Under the pieces are notes generated by a model. It was not told the origin of the DNA, did no database searches, and saw only the letters and a list, made by a program, of their open reading frames with translations. The translations under genes were made by a program, and so were the position numbers. DNA of 64,000 nucleotides from DASVRZ01 sp038230215. Lineage in GTDB: Bacteria > Verrucomicrobiota > Verrucomicrobiia > Chthoniobacterales > DASVRZ01. The stretch lies in contig JBBRNR010000006.1 of assembly GCA_038230215.1 (NCBI GenBank), positions 157,969 to 221,968 of the forward strand, read 5' to 3'. Positions 27,104 to 34,255 of this stretch are shown piece by piece. Position 1 is the stretch's first letter. Every line of letters begins with the position of its first letter.

Positions 27104-27754
27104 ATGAAACTTCTCTCGCGTATCATCGCGCACAAACTCACCGCCCTCGTCGTCCTTTTGGGACTCGGCATCGGCCTCCTCATCGTCCCGCTTCTCACCG
27201 GTAAACTGGGGGCCAACCCGCTGGAAAAACTCCTCCACCAGAGCGGCGAGATCGCCATCTGGCTCCTCGTCGCCGTCCTTGCGCTCACCCCGTTGCGCGT
27301 GCTCTTTCCCAAATCGCCCCTCGCCGCCGCGCTCAACCGCCACCGCCGCTGGATCGGCGTCGCCGCCTGCATCTATGGCGTGCTCCATTTCGCCTGCCAC
27401 ATCCTCTACGAAGGCGACCCTGCGGCCATCCTTAAGAGCTTCAGCAAACCCTTCATCTGGTTCGGCCTCGCCGGGCTCACCCTCCTCACCGGTCTCGCCC
27501 TCACCAGCAACAACTGGTCACTGCGCAAGCTCGGCGGGAAAAAATGGAAACTCCTCCACCGCCTCGCCTACGTGGCCGCCGCGCTCCTCCTCTGGCACCA
27601 AACCATCGCCGGCAAAGGCCACTGGCACGACTCCCGATGGCTCATCTTCCCGCTGAGCGCCTTGGAACTCGCCCGCGTCCTCAAGCCGCGCTTAATCAAA
27701 AAGGCACCCGCAAAAACTATTCAGCCGGTCCAGCCACAACCGAGTCAAAGTTAG
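27104..27754 (+). CDS. msrQ: MsrQ (YedZ) haem-binding membrane subunit
   Basis: 216 residues with about six hydrophobic segments of the ferric-reductase-like transmembrane fold. Haem-ligand His candidates are in ICMYG-type positions: IYGVLHFACHILYEG in the third segment, and KLLHRLAYVAAALLLWHQTI in the fifth. MsrQ passes electrons from the quinone pool or a flavin reductase to MsrP in the periplasm. The close spacing after msrP supports one operon. The tail after the last helix is short and basic. After its stop comes a 720-bp stretch without a convincing gene. Confidence 0.92.
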   Translation: MKLLSRIIAHKLTALVVLLGLGIGLLIVPLLTGKLGANPLEKLLHQSGEIAIWLLVAVLALTPLRVLFPKSPLAAALNRHRRWIGVAACIYGVLHFACHILYEGDPAAILKSFSKPFIWFGLAGLTLLTGLALTSNNWSLRKLGGKKWKLLHRLAYVAAALLLWHQTIAGKGHWHDSRWLIFPLSALELARVLKPRLIKKAPAKTIQPVQPQPSQS

Positions 27755-27769
27755 TTTCTCCACCCCCAG

Positions 27770-28060
27770 GAGCCAACAACCCTCAAGGTCACCGAGATAG
27801 GCATGGAGAGACCTCTCTGGTCTGCTGGGAAACTTATAACGGCGGACCCGTCTTAAAGGCGTCTAATAAGTCGCGCATAGACCGTTTAGGGTATAGAAAT
27901 AAATTCTGCCAGAAAGGAGGTCCGTAGGACCGGCATCACTCTGTTGCCCCCAGGGGAAACAAGGAACTTTCAAGGCAGGGCGTTTTCCAAGAGAAGTTTC
28001 AGAAACGCAAGCCCACGCGGGATGCAGGGGGAGGGTACCCTCTCAGACCGCTATTGCATT
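27770..28060 (+). ncRNA. Hairpin-rich non-coding segment, candidate structured RNA
   Basis: No convincing gene lies between msrQ and 28476. This part holds several good stems: AGACC/GGTCT (27809-27823), GGTCC-GTA-GGACC (27919-27931), an interrupted stem GGGC..GTTT/AAAC..GCCC (27978-28014) and the palindrome GAGGGTACCCTC (28031-28042). Base composition differs from both the coding DNA before it and the repeat array after it. I compared it by eye with RNase P RNA, tmRNA, SRP RNA and 6S RNA and saw none of their conserved cores. Strand is assumed to follow the flanking genes. It may be a riboregulator, a decayed element, or chance. Confidence 0.3.
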
Positions 28061-28158
28061 AATGTGGAAAATCTTTTTGTTCATACGCGTGGAACCGATT
28101 ATTACTTCCGCCATGCGACCATCGGCCAGCCGTCTCAGCCCGCAACGCAGCGGCAGTT

Positions 28159-28410
28159 TTTCTCTTGAAAAAAGGAACCTTCCCGCCGTCGCAGTCAACC
28201 GGCAACCGCAAATCGACAACCGGAGCGCGTTAAAATCCAACCGGAGCGCGCTAATTCCCAATATGCCGAACCGAGGCGGAAACCTGACCCTCCAAACGCG
28301 CAACCTGCGAACCCTAAAGCGGAACGTGAGCACCCTAAAACGCAACCTTCCAACGCTAATCGGCAACGTGAAAACCTTAATAAGGAACGTGAAAGCCTCT
28401 TTCCGCACAT
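28159..28410 (+). repeat. Array of 12 degenerate repeats, each exactly 21 nt
   Basis: Twelve contiguous units of exactly 21 nt, with unit borders at 28159, 28180, 28201 and so on to 28410. Most units end in CAACC or GAACG, and the later ones carry ACCCTAA or a similar core in the middle. Spacing is invariant while sequence varies. The stretch is open in a plus frame, giving a seven-residue pattern like RNVSTLK, and also open on the minus strand, so the repeat probably acts as nucleic acid. There are no spacers, so it is not CRISPR. It ends 65 bp before the hypothetical gene at 28476. Confidence 0.85.
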
Positions 28411-28475
28411 TTGACCCCCAAAACTGAGAAAAACTCACCCACTTACCCAACCAACCCAAGCCAACTTATAAATAT

Positions 28476-29258
28476 ATGTCCGACACCACCAATCCATCCG
28501 CTCCTGACAACACCCCCGCCCCCAAACCCAAGCGCAGCCGCAGCGAGATCAACCTCAAATACCTCAACGAATACGAACTCTGCGACGAGCTCGTTATCGA
28601 AGCCCGCGTCCCCGAGCGCCTCGCCCTCCTCTCGCCGCGCGGCTGGCCCGAGAGCCGCATCGCCGCTTACGAAATCCTCGGTAACCGCCTCGAAACCGCT
28701 GCCCTCGCCGCCGTCGGCCGCACCACCGCCCGCGAACTCAACACCGAGGAAAAGGAAGCCGCCCGCAAAATCATGCTCACTGCCATCCACCCCTTCCGCG
28801 TCGGCGCCAAACGCACCTACCGGGGCAAAGATCAGGAAGCGGGACGCAACGCCTTCTACGTCAACGAACCCCTCAAAGTCTCCCTCGAACGCCTCCTCTT
28901 CATCGCGGGTCAGATTCTACTCAAAGTCACCCCGCAAATGGTGGTCAGCAACACCGGCGAAGGCACCATTAACACCCCCGCCGAAGTCGTCTTGGACGGC
29001 ATCATCCCCGAGGACATCCAAAACCTCATCGACCGCCGCGGCGACTACGTGAGCGCCAAAGACGAACAGACCAACACCGAAAACGCCCGCAAACAAGCCC
29101 ACGTCGACGTGCAACTCCTCTTCGGCGAGACGCGCAACGAACGCATCGACCTCCAGCTAGCCGCCGACCAATGCTGGCCCCACACCGCCCTCAATGGCAC
29201 CCACAACGCCATAAGAGCCGCCTTCCAAATCCCCGAAGACCGCCCCGCGACGGAGTAA
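28476..29258 (+). CDS. Helical protein of unknown function next to 21-nt array
   Basis: 260 residues, no signal peptide or membrane helix. The N-terminus is proline- and lysine-rich (NTPAPKPKRSRSEINLK), followed by long amphipathic helices. The C-terminus reads LAADQCWPHTALNGTHNAIR and then FQIPEDRP; I associate the W-P..N..I-R..F..P..R-P order with an uncharacterised family in Verrucomicrobiota, from memory only. No Shine-Dalgarno is visible (the ATG follows AACTTATAAATAT). It lies 65 bp after the repeat array and nothing else suggests a role. Codons are strongly C-ending like the adjoining core genes. Confidence 0.72.
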   Translation: MSDTTNPSAPDNTPAPKPKRSRSEINLKYLNEYELCDELVIEARVPERLALLSPRGWPESRIAAYEILGNRLETAALAAVGRTTARELNTEEKEAARKIMLTAIHPFRVGAKRTYRGKDQEAGRNAFYVNEPLKVSLERLLFIAGQILLKVTPQMVVSNTGEGTINTPAEVVLDGIIPEDIQNLIDRRGDYVSAKDEQTNTENARKQAHVDVQLLFGETRNERIDLQLAADQCWPHTALNGTHNAIRAAFQIPEDRPATE

Positions 29259-29347
29259 TGGACAAACCTTTAGACTAGGCAAGCGTAAGCTGCAGCCACA
29301 TCGTTTTAGATAGAAGACGGCACACAACAACAACCAACTAACTAACC

Positions 29348-29932
29348 ATGATAACAGAGTTTAAAATACAAAGCTATGATCCCCAATGGACGATTAGCAA
29401 GAGAGCTGCCCGCGGATGTTACTTGTCCAAGCTGCTATATGTGTCCGACGGTAGCGGTATCTACAGTAGAGACTGCCCAGAGTGTTACGTTGGAGATAAT
29501 GCTTTTCACCAAACAGTGGATTCTGCAAAAGCTTATGCATCATGTTTAGAAAATCGAGGAACTCCCTGCTACATCGACGAAGTTCCTGCCTTGGTCTTCC
29601 ACATTTCTTCATGGTGCTTCGTAGTCACGGAAATCAACACTGCTTTTCCTTTTGAGTATTTCTTAGAAAATAAACCTATGTCGAAATCGATTGAAGACAT
29701 CGCGCTCTATTTCTCTCCTCGTCGTATGAATACTCTTCAACGGCTTTTTGGTGTTTATAATGAATTCACGCGACCAGCTACTTTTCGTTCTTTTTGCTCA
29801 AACAAAATTACTAGAAATGGTAAACGTGATTGGCATCAGCAAAGCTCTAACATCCATGCCATTGAGATAAAGTATGCAGAAATGAATGTTAATCGACTGC
29901 ATCGATGGATTACCGCACAGCAATCGAAATAA
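29348..29932 (+). CDS. Hypothetical protein in AT-rich island
   Basis: 194 residues, soluble, with six to eight Cys including YSRDCPECYVGDN, which could bind a metal. I do not recognise a family. The DNA is clearly more AT-rich than the genes on either side, and codon use differs (many A/T-ending codons), so this and the next small gene are probably acquired together. Start at 29348 gives MITEFKIQSYDPQ; no Shine-Dalgarno is visible. The IS200-type element 360 bp downstream makes recent transfer plausible. Confidence 0.6.
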   Translation: MITEFKIQSYDPQWTISKRAARGCYLSKLLYVSDGSGIYSRDCPECYVGDNAFHQTVDSAKAYASCLENRGTPCYIDEVPALVFHISSWCFVVTEINTAFPFEYFLENKPMSKSIEDIALYFSPRRMNTLQRLFGVYNEFTRPATFRSFCSNKITRNGKRDWHQQSSNIHAIEIKYAEMNVNRLHRWITAQQSK

Positions 29933-29969
29933 ATGTTATACAAGACATTTCAGATACTAAGACACCATC

Positions 29970-30251
29970 ATGCCTAAATACAAAATTGTTTGGAGAAGAA
30001 TGGACCCTACTTGTGATCGCGAGAAGGTAGAACAGGATGACTCAGCTTCGCTTTGCTCATACAGGGATATTCACACCGCAAGATGGCTGCCCATTAGCAT
30101 CAGTGCAAGCAGCGCGATAGAAGCTGAGAAGGAATCATGGGAATTCGTCGTCGATTATCTTAAGGCTAACGCAGATAACCAAGAACTAAAAAACATGGTT
30201 GGATGGGGTCGATCTCATTGGATAAATGATCCTCCAGAATGCACCGGATAG
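29970..30251 (+). CDS. Small hypothetical protein in AT-rich island
   Basis: 93 residues, soluble, mixed helix and strand (MPKYKIVWRRMDPTCDR, then ARWLPISISASSAIEAEKES). It has the look of a small antiparallel-sheet protein but no family I recognise. It starts 38 bp after the previous gene, shares its AT-rich codon use, and is probably cotranscribed. It ends about 45 bp before the left hairpin of the IS200-type element. It could be cargo of a small island or the remains of one. Confidence 0.5.
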   Translation: MPKYKIVWRRMDPTCDREKVEQDDSASLCSYRDIHTARWLPISISASSAIEAEKESWEFVVDYLKANADNQELKNMVGWGRSHWINDPPECTG

Positions 30252-30371
30252 TTACTAAGTTAAAAAGCTTTGGGGGTTGATTACGACGACCTTAATGGCA
30301 ACGCCATAAAAGCCAACGCAGCCGGGGATTGAGTCCGACGACATCCCCGGATACAAATCTCCAAAGCTCAT

Positions 30372-30389
30372 GCACCCCGAATGGGGTGC
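30372..30389 (+). promoter_or_regulatory. Leader hairpin before transposase start
   Basis: A perfect 7-bp stem with a 4-nt loop (GCACCCC-gaat-GGGGTGC) ends 14 nt before the transposase ATG at 30404. In IS200 a 5' hairpin like this blocks ribosome access and limits transposition. The same role here is inferred from position. Confidence 0.5.
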
Positions 30390-30403
30390 TAGCGATTATA
30401 GCC

Positions 30404-30847
30404 ATGTCCACTTACCTGAGCCTGCATTACCACATCATCTTTTCCACCAAAGATCGGGAGCCCTGGCTGGCTCCTGCCATGAGAGGGAAAGTTCACGAAT
30501 ATCTGGGCGGAGTCGTTATTGGATTAGGCGGCGAGACGCATGGTGTGGGTGGCACAGGAGATCATGTGCATTTGTTAGTTTCGTTAAAGGCCACACATTG
30601 CCTGGCGGATTTTATGAGGGAGCTCAAAAAGGCCTCCTCGTCACATATAAAGGAAGCGTATGGGCTGGCTGGTTTTGGGTGGCAAAGTGGATATTGCGCG
30701 TTGACGGTGAGCCCGTCGGGACGTGCGGCGGTGCATGGTTATATTGCGAATCAAGAGGAGCATCATCGGGGTAAATCGTATCGGGAAGAGGTGGAGGGAT
30801 TTCTGAAAAAAGCGGGGATCGTGTATGAGGCGAGGTATCTGGAGTGA
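30404..30847 (+). CDS. tnpA: IS200/IS605 family Y1 transposase
   Basis: 147 residues, the usual length for IS200 TnpA. LHYHIIFSTKDREPWL is the typical first strand, GTGDHVHLLVSLKA carries the HUH metal-binding pair, and HGYIANQEEHHRG contains the Tyr expected to form the covalent DNA link. The ATG at 30404 is preferred over an in-frame ATG at 30329, which would place the hairpin at 30372 inside the gene. The enzyme cuts and rejoins single-stranded DNA during replication. The gene appears intact, so the element could still move. Confidence 0.92.
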   Translation: MSTYLSLHYHIIFSTKDREPWLAPAMRGKVHEYLGGVVIGLGGETHGVGGTGDHVHLLVSLKATHCLADFMRELKKASSSHIKEAYGLAGFGWQSGYCALTVSPSGRAAVHGYIANQEEHHRGKSYREEVEGFLKKAGIVYEARYLE

Positions 30848-31049
30848 GGGCAGGCTGCGATCCTTTCAGGATCAATGAGGTGGTGCGTAGGTTCCGGTGG
30901 TGTCGCCTGCGCTCGACCACCGGCTGCTGTAGCTGGCATGGCTCCGCCATGAAGACTACTTAGGGCCTTTCTTTCATAGAGGGTAGCTGGAGGTTTCTAG
31001 GTCCAGGCTTTAACTTGCCGGAAGAGATTTTAATGGCATCGTTGGTGCC

Positions 31050-31265
31050 ATGCTGACGCTCGATCATAGTCCGGTGCAATCCGATCGTGAAATCCTCGGT
31101 GGCACACTCGTTTTCCGTGGGACTCGGGTGCCGGCGCAGACGTTGTTCGATTACCTCGACGGGGGAGACTCCATCGAGATGTTTCTCGAAGATTTCCCGA
31201 CAGTGGCCCAGGCGGACGCTCTCGAATTTTTGCATCTAGCTCGTGAAGAAAATTATTCTCGATGA
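31050..31265 (+). CDS. DUF433 family protein (antitoxin-type)
   Basis: 71 residues, the usual DUF433 length. The family core is visible: GGTLVFRGTRVPAQTLFDYL, then the acidic helix DSIEMFLEDFPTVAQADA and EFLHLAREE. DUF433 proteins are small winged-helix-like proteins often encoded directly before a PIN-like DUF5615 protein and regarded as the antitoxin. That arrangement exists here: a GTG for a DUF5615-like product lies at 31243 inside the end of this gene, but that product is frameshifted. The gene itself looks intact. Confidence 0.82.
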   Translation: MLTLDHSPVQSDREILGGTLVFRGTRVPAQTLFDYLDGGDSIEMFLEDFPTVAQADALEFLHLAREENYSR

Positions 31266-31559
31266 GAACATTCCGCATGCGCTGCGGGGTGCTTTGGCGG
31301 GTCTTCGGTAACGACGGTGCAGAAGGAGGGTTGGGGCGGCATCAAGAATGGAGAGCTCATGCAGCGGATCGAAGGGAGATTCGATGTCTTCATCACCTCG
31401 GATAAAAATCTGCGGTATCAGCAGAATCTTCTCCAGCGGCAGATAGCCATTATAGAACTGCCGTTCAACGCACGGCGTCTCGTGATGCCGCTGGTGGGAA
31501 AAATTCTGTCGGCAATCGAAACCATTCAACCGAATGGTTATGTGGCGATAGAATTCTAA
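31243..31559 (+). pseudogene. DUF5615 PIN-like toxin gene broken by a frameshift
   Basis: From the GTG at 31243 the frame reads KKIILDENIPHALRGALAGL and stops at 31309. The adjacent frame continues without a gap in homology as GSSVTTVQKEGWGGIKNGEL, then DVFITSDKNLRYQQNL and ends at 31559. Joined, they make a normal DUF5615 protein with its acidic D-E-N and S-D-K-N metal-site motifs. One missing base in the run GGCGGGT near 31297 explains the break. It overlaps the DUF433 gene by 23 nt as intact pairs do. Programmed frameshifting or a sequencing error are alternatives. Confidence 0.8.
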
Positions 31560-31624
31560 CTCAACTCCCGCGGATCATTTCTTTCATCCTCGCGAAGCTG
31601 AGTTTGGCGGCTTCCTAGGTGATG

Positions 31625-31916
31625 TTAGCGCATCCGCTTGGCCCAATAACCAGGGCGCTTGTGGCTGTGAGCAATGGCCCAGAGGATGATCTCTTCTCCG
31701 CGGATCGAGTAGGCGATGTGATACGGGAATACTTTGAGGTTTACCCGCCGATAGTTGCCGGGGCGAGTCTTGGGATCAGTGAATGGAGGCGTATCCACTC
31801 GATATGTTGATCCACTTCTTTCCATAGCCGCTCTCCCAAGCCTGCCTGTTCCTGTTCGTAGTATTCGACGGCCTCCAGTAGTTCCTCGGAGCGGGCCGGA
31901 GGATTCTGATGATCAT
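31625..31916 (-). pseudogene. RelE/ParE-type toxin gene with two frameshifts
   Basis: The minus strand reads MIIRILRPA from 31916, then in a second frame EELLEAVEYYEQEQAGLGER and LWKEVDQHIEWIRLHSLIPR, then in a third step RPGNYRRVNLKVFPYHIAYS and ending AIAHSHKRPGYWAKR. Together these make a normal ParE/RelE toxin, but no single frame spans it: one base is missing near 31886 and another near 31770. The start overlaps the antitoxin stop as ATGA, the usual order for this module. The antitoxin is intact, so the toxin has been lost, unless the breaks are sequencing errors. Confidence 0.78.
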
Positions 31917-32143
31917 CGAGCGAAACGCTCGCGCAGTTTGGTCTGAAGGTCGGCGTAGTTGTCGGCAGCCAGCTCGCCAGCGTCGAAGGCTACGATCCGG
32001 GATTTGATTTCTTCATCCCATGCGGCGTCCACATCGGTGTCTTCGGAGTTATCCAAATCCAAAAGAAAACCAGCCAGCGCGAGTCTTTGATGCCGGGGCA
32101 GTTGCACGGCATGGATCGTGATGTCTGTGATGAGGTTCGACAT
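31913..32143 (-). CDS. Addiction-module antitoxin (PF09720/TIGR02574-like)
   Basis: 76 residues, matching the family length and pattern: AVQLPRHQRLALAGFLLDL followed by DAAWDEEIKSRIVAFDAGEL and a final LRERF. These small helical proteins pair with RelE/ParE toxins and bind their own promoter. The stop overlaps the toxin start by 4 nt (ATGA), but the toxin gene is frameshifted. The gap to the helicase stop at 32192 is 48 bp, on the same strand. Confidence 0.8.
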   Translation of the reverse strand: MSNLITDITIHAVQLPRHQRLALAGFLLDLDNSEDTDVDAAWDEEIKSRIVAFDAGELAADNYADLQTKLRERFAR

Positions 32144-32191
32144 GGAGCAGACAATACTGATGATTGTTATCGAAGTCGAGTGCGCGAAGGC

Positions 32192-34198
32192 TCAGCCGTT
32201 GCGGATCATTTCTTTCATGCGGGCGAAGCTGAGCTTGGCAGCTTCTTCGGTGACGGGTTTGGTCATGAGCGTGTGGTAGTTGGTGACTTCGAGGTCGTCG
32301 GGGGCGAGTTCTTTGATGAATTCGCTGGGGGTGCAACTGCTGGCGCTGCCGTATTTTAACCGATTCGCGCAGTGGGTGATGGTGAGGGTTTTCCGCGCGC
32401 GGGTGATGCCGACGTAGAGCAGGCGGCGCTCCTCGTCGAGGGTGCCTTCGAGTTTGGAGCGCGAGTGGGGGATGATGCCGTCTTCGAGGCCGACGAGGTG
32501 AACGTGGCCAAACTCGAGCCCCTTGGCAGCGTGCAGGGTGATGAGGGTGACGCCTTTCTGGTTGTCGTCCTGGTCCTCTTCTTCGCGCTTTTGGTCGAGG
32601 GTGAGTTCGTCGAGGAAACCTTGCAGGCCGTTGTTGTCGGAGGAGCAGTTTTGGTATTCGCCTAGGGCGTTGAGGAGTTCGTGGACGGAGCTTTCGCGCT
32701 GGAGGAGTTCGCCGGGGGTTTTGCAAGAGCGCTTGAGGTCGTCGAGGTAGCCGGTCTCCTCGATGAGGGCTTTGACGATGGTCGCGTAGTCGGCGCGCGG
32801 CTCGAGGATGCGAGTTTCATACCGATCAAGAAGGGAGGCGAAACTACGGATGGCACCGGCGGTTTTCTGGGAGAAGTTGGCGAGGAAGGCGTCGCTGCGA
32901 AGGGTCTCGAAGATGTTGCATTTATCGACGATGCTTTGCTCGAGGGCGCGCTCGGTGGTGGCGGAGCTGATGCCGCGCGCGGGGGTGTTGACGATGCGGA
33001 GGAGCGAAACGTCGTCGCTGGGGTTCATGATCGCGCTGAGGTAGGCGAGGATGTCCTTCACTTCGCGGCGGTCGTAGAAACTTTTGCCGCCGATGAGCCG
33101 GTAGGGAATCTTTAAGCGGCGGAAGTTTTCCTCGAGCAGACGCGACTGGGCGTTCATGCGGTAGAGAACGGCAAATTCCTCCCACGGCGCGAGGGTTTCC
33201 ATCTGGAGGCGCTGGATTTCCTCGACAACGAACTGGCTCTCAACGCGGTCGTCGGGCATCTGAATGAGGCGGACTTTGTCGCCGGGGCCGTTGTCGCTCC
33301 AGAGGGATTTGGGGCGGCGACGCGGGTTGTTTTTGATGAGGCTGTTGGCCGTGTTGAGGATGGCGTTGGTCGAGCGGTAATTTTGCTCGAGCTTGACGAT
33401 GTGCGGATTGGGAAAATGGTGCTCGAACTCAAGGATGTTCGACACCTCGGCACCGCGCCAGCCGTAGATGGATTGATCGTCGTCGCCGACGACGCAGACG
33501 TTGGGTGGAGCGCCTGCGAGGAGGCGAACCAAGTCGAGTTGCAGTCGATTGGTGTCCTGAAATTCGTCCACCATAAGGTAGCGAAACTTCCCGCGCCAGA
33601 GATCGCGCACATCGTCGTGTTCATTGAGAAGCTGAACGGCGAGCATGAGGAGATCGTCAAAATCGACGGCGTTGAGATGTTTCAAGTCGGCCTGATATTG
33701 ACGATAGATCGCGCCGATGAGGGTTTCGTCGTCTTCGGGGGGACGCCAGCCGTTGTTTTTGGCTTTGGAAATGAGCGCCTTGGCCGCGCCGGGTTCCATG
33801 TTTTCGTCGCTGGCGGAGACGCGGTTGATGATTTTTTTGATGAGCCCGAGCTGGTCGCCCTCGCTGTAGATGGAGAAAGTGTTTTTGTAGCCGAGTTTCT
33901 CGATGGAAACGCGGAGGATGCGCAGGCAGAGCGAGTGAAATGTAGAGATGTTCAGCCCCTTGGCGTCATCCACCATGCCCTTGATGCGCTCCTTCATTTC
34001 GTTGGCGGCCTTGTTGGTGAAAGTGACGGCGAGAATCTGCGAATTCGGCACGCCTTTGGACAAGAGAACGGCGATCCGGGCGGTGATGACGCGCGTTTTT
34101 CCGGTCCCTGCGCCGGCCAGAATGAGGAGCGGTCCTTCAGTCGATTGGGCGGCTTCGAGCTGCTCGGGGTTGAGATCAAAAAGGCGGAAACGGCTCAT
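32192..34198 (-). CDS. UvrD/Rep family 3'-5' DNA helicase
   Basis: About 668 residues. SF1A motifs are all present in order: LNPEQLEAAQSTEGPLLILA, GAGTGKT (Walker A), TFTNKAANEMKER, VDEFQDTN (Walker B), VVGDDDQSIYGWRGA, LEQNYRS, TLITLHAAKGLEFGHVHLVG and LLYVGITRARKTL. It unwinds DNA in repair and fork restart. The length and lack of a long C-terminal tail are nearer Rep/PcrA than E. coli UvrD. I set the start at the ATG at 34198; one at 34222 (MPPTFGPH) is possible, and a much longer frame upstream is antisense to the TPR gene. The long antisense frame over this gene is a shadow. Confidence 0.93.
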   Translation of the reverse strand: MSRFRLFDLNPEQLEAAQSTEGPLLILAGAGTGKTRVITARIAVLLSKGVPNSQILAVTFTNKAANEMKERIKGMVDDAKGLNISTFHSLCLRILRVSIEKLGYKNTFSIYSEGDQLGLIKKIINRVSASDENMEPGAAKALISKAKNNGWRPPEDDETLIGAIYRQYQADLKHLNAVDFDDLLMLAVQLLNEHDDVRDLWRGKFRYLMVDEFQDTNRLQLDLVRLLAGAPPNVCVVGDDDQSIYGWRGAEVSNILEFEHHFPNPHIVKLEQNYRSTNAILNTANSLIKNNPRRRPKSLWSDNGPGDKVRLIQMPDDRVESQFVVEEIQRLQMETLAPWEEFAVLYRMNAQSRLLEENFRRLKIPYRLIGGKSFYDRREVKDILAYLSAIMNPSDDVSLLRIVNTPARGISSATTERALEQSIVDKCNIFETLRSDAFLANFSQKTAGAIRSFASLLDRYETRILEPRADYATIVKALIEETGYLDDLKRSCKTPGELLQRESSVHELLNALGEYQNCSSDNNGLQGFLDELTLDQKREEEDQDDNQKGVTLITLHAAKGLEFGHVHLVGLEDGIIPHSRSKLEGTLDEERRLLYVGITRARKTLTITHCANRLKYGSASSCTPSEFIKELAPDDLEVTNYHTLMTKPVTEEAAKLSFARMKEMIRNG

Positions 34199-34244
34199 GT
34201 GCGGGCCGAAGGTGGGCGGCATTGCGCTGGCTGGCAAGTTTGCG

Positions 34245-34250
34245 AGGAGG
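34245..34250 (+). promoter_or_regulatory. Full Shine-Dalgarno that decides a TTG start
   Basis: AGGAGG lies 5 nt before TTG at 34256. Most starts in this window have no such site, so it fixes an otherwise ambiguous start for the exported TPR protein. Confidence 0.7.
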
Positions 34251-34255
34251 AAAAG

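Larger units (their letters stand above)
30295..30951 (+). mobile_element. IS200/IS605-type insertion sequence, single transposase gene
   Basis: The left edge is marked by the hairpin ATGGC-aac-GCCAT (30295-30307) and the right edge by CATGGC-tcc-GCCATG (30937-30951). These similar subterminal hairpins are what Y1 transposases recognise in single-strand form. Inside are stems at 30322-30350 (CCGGGGA/TCCCCGG), 30372-30389, 30859-30873 (GATCCT/AGGATC) and 30894-30923 (CCGGTGGT/ACCACCGG). No terminal inverted repeats or target duplication are expected for this family. True cleavage sites lie just outside the hairpins and cannot be fixed from one copy. No tnpB gene is present. Confidence 0.6.

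Noticed and set aside
25336..27400. Long antisense open frames over the helical pair, msrP and msrQ
   Set aside because: Sense strand holds recognisable products (msrP, msrQ) or a coupled pair; the antisense products are acidic low-complexity sequences typical of shadows.
27770..28060. RNase P RNA, tmRNA, SRP RNA or 6S RNA
   Set aside because: None of their conserved core motifs could be found by eye on the plus strand; only hairpins are visible.
27544..28168. Short open frames after msrQ
   Set aside because: They overlap the hairpin-rich segment, have no family features and no start signal.
28062..28427. 121-codon open frame across the first 21-nt array
   Set aside because: Could be a heptad-repeat protein, but the region is open in both strands, lacks a start signal and its peptide is not conserved-looking outside the repeat. 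Kept as an alternative reading of the array only.
33383..34255. Long open frame antisense to the helicase that continues into the TPR gene
   Set aside because: The helicase motifs on the other strand are unmistakable; the frame is open only because of GC-rich codon use. The TPR protein starts at the TTG at 34256.
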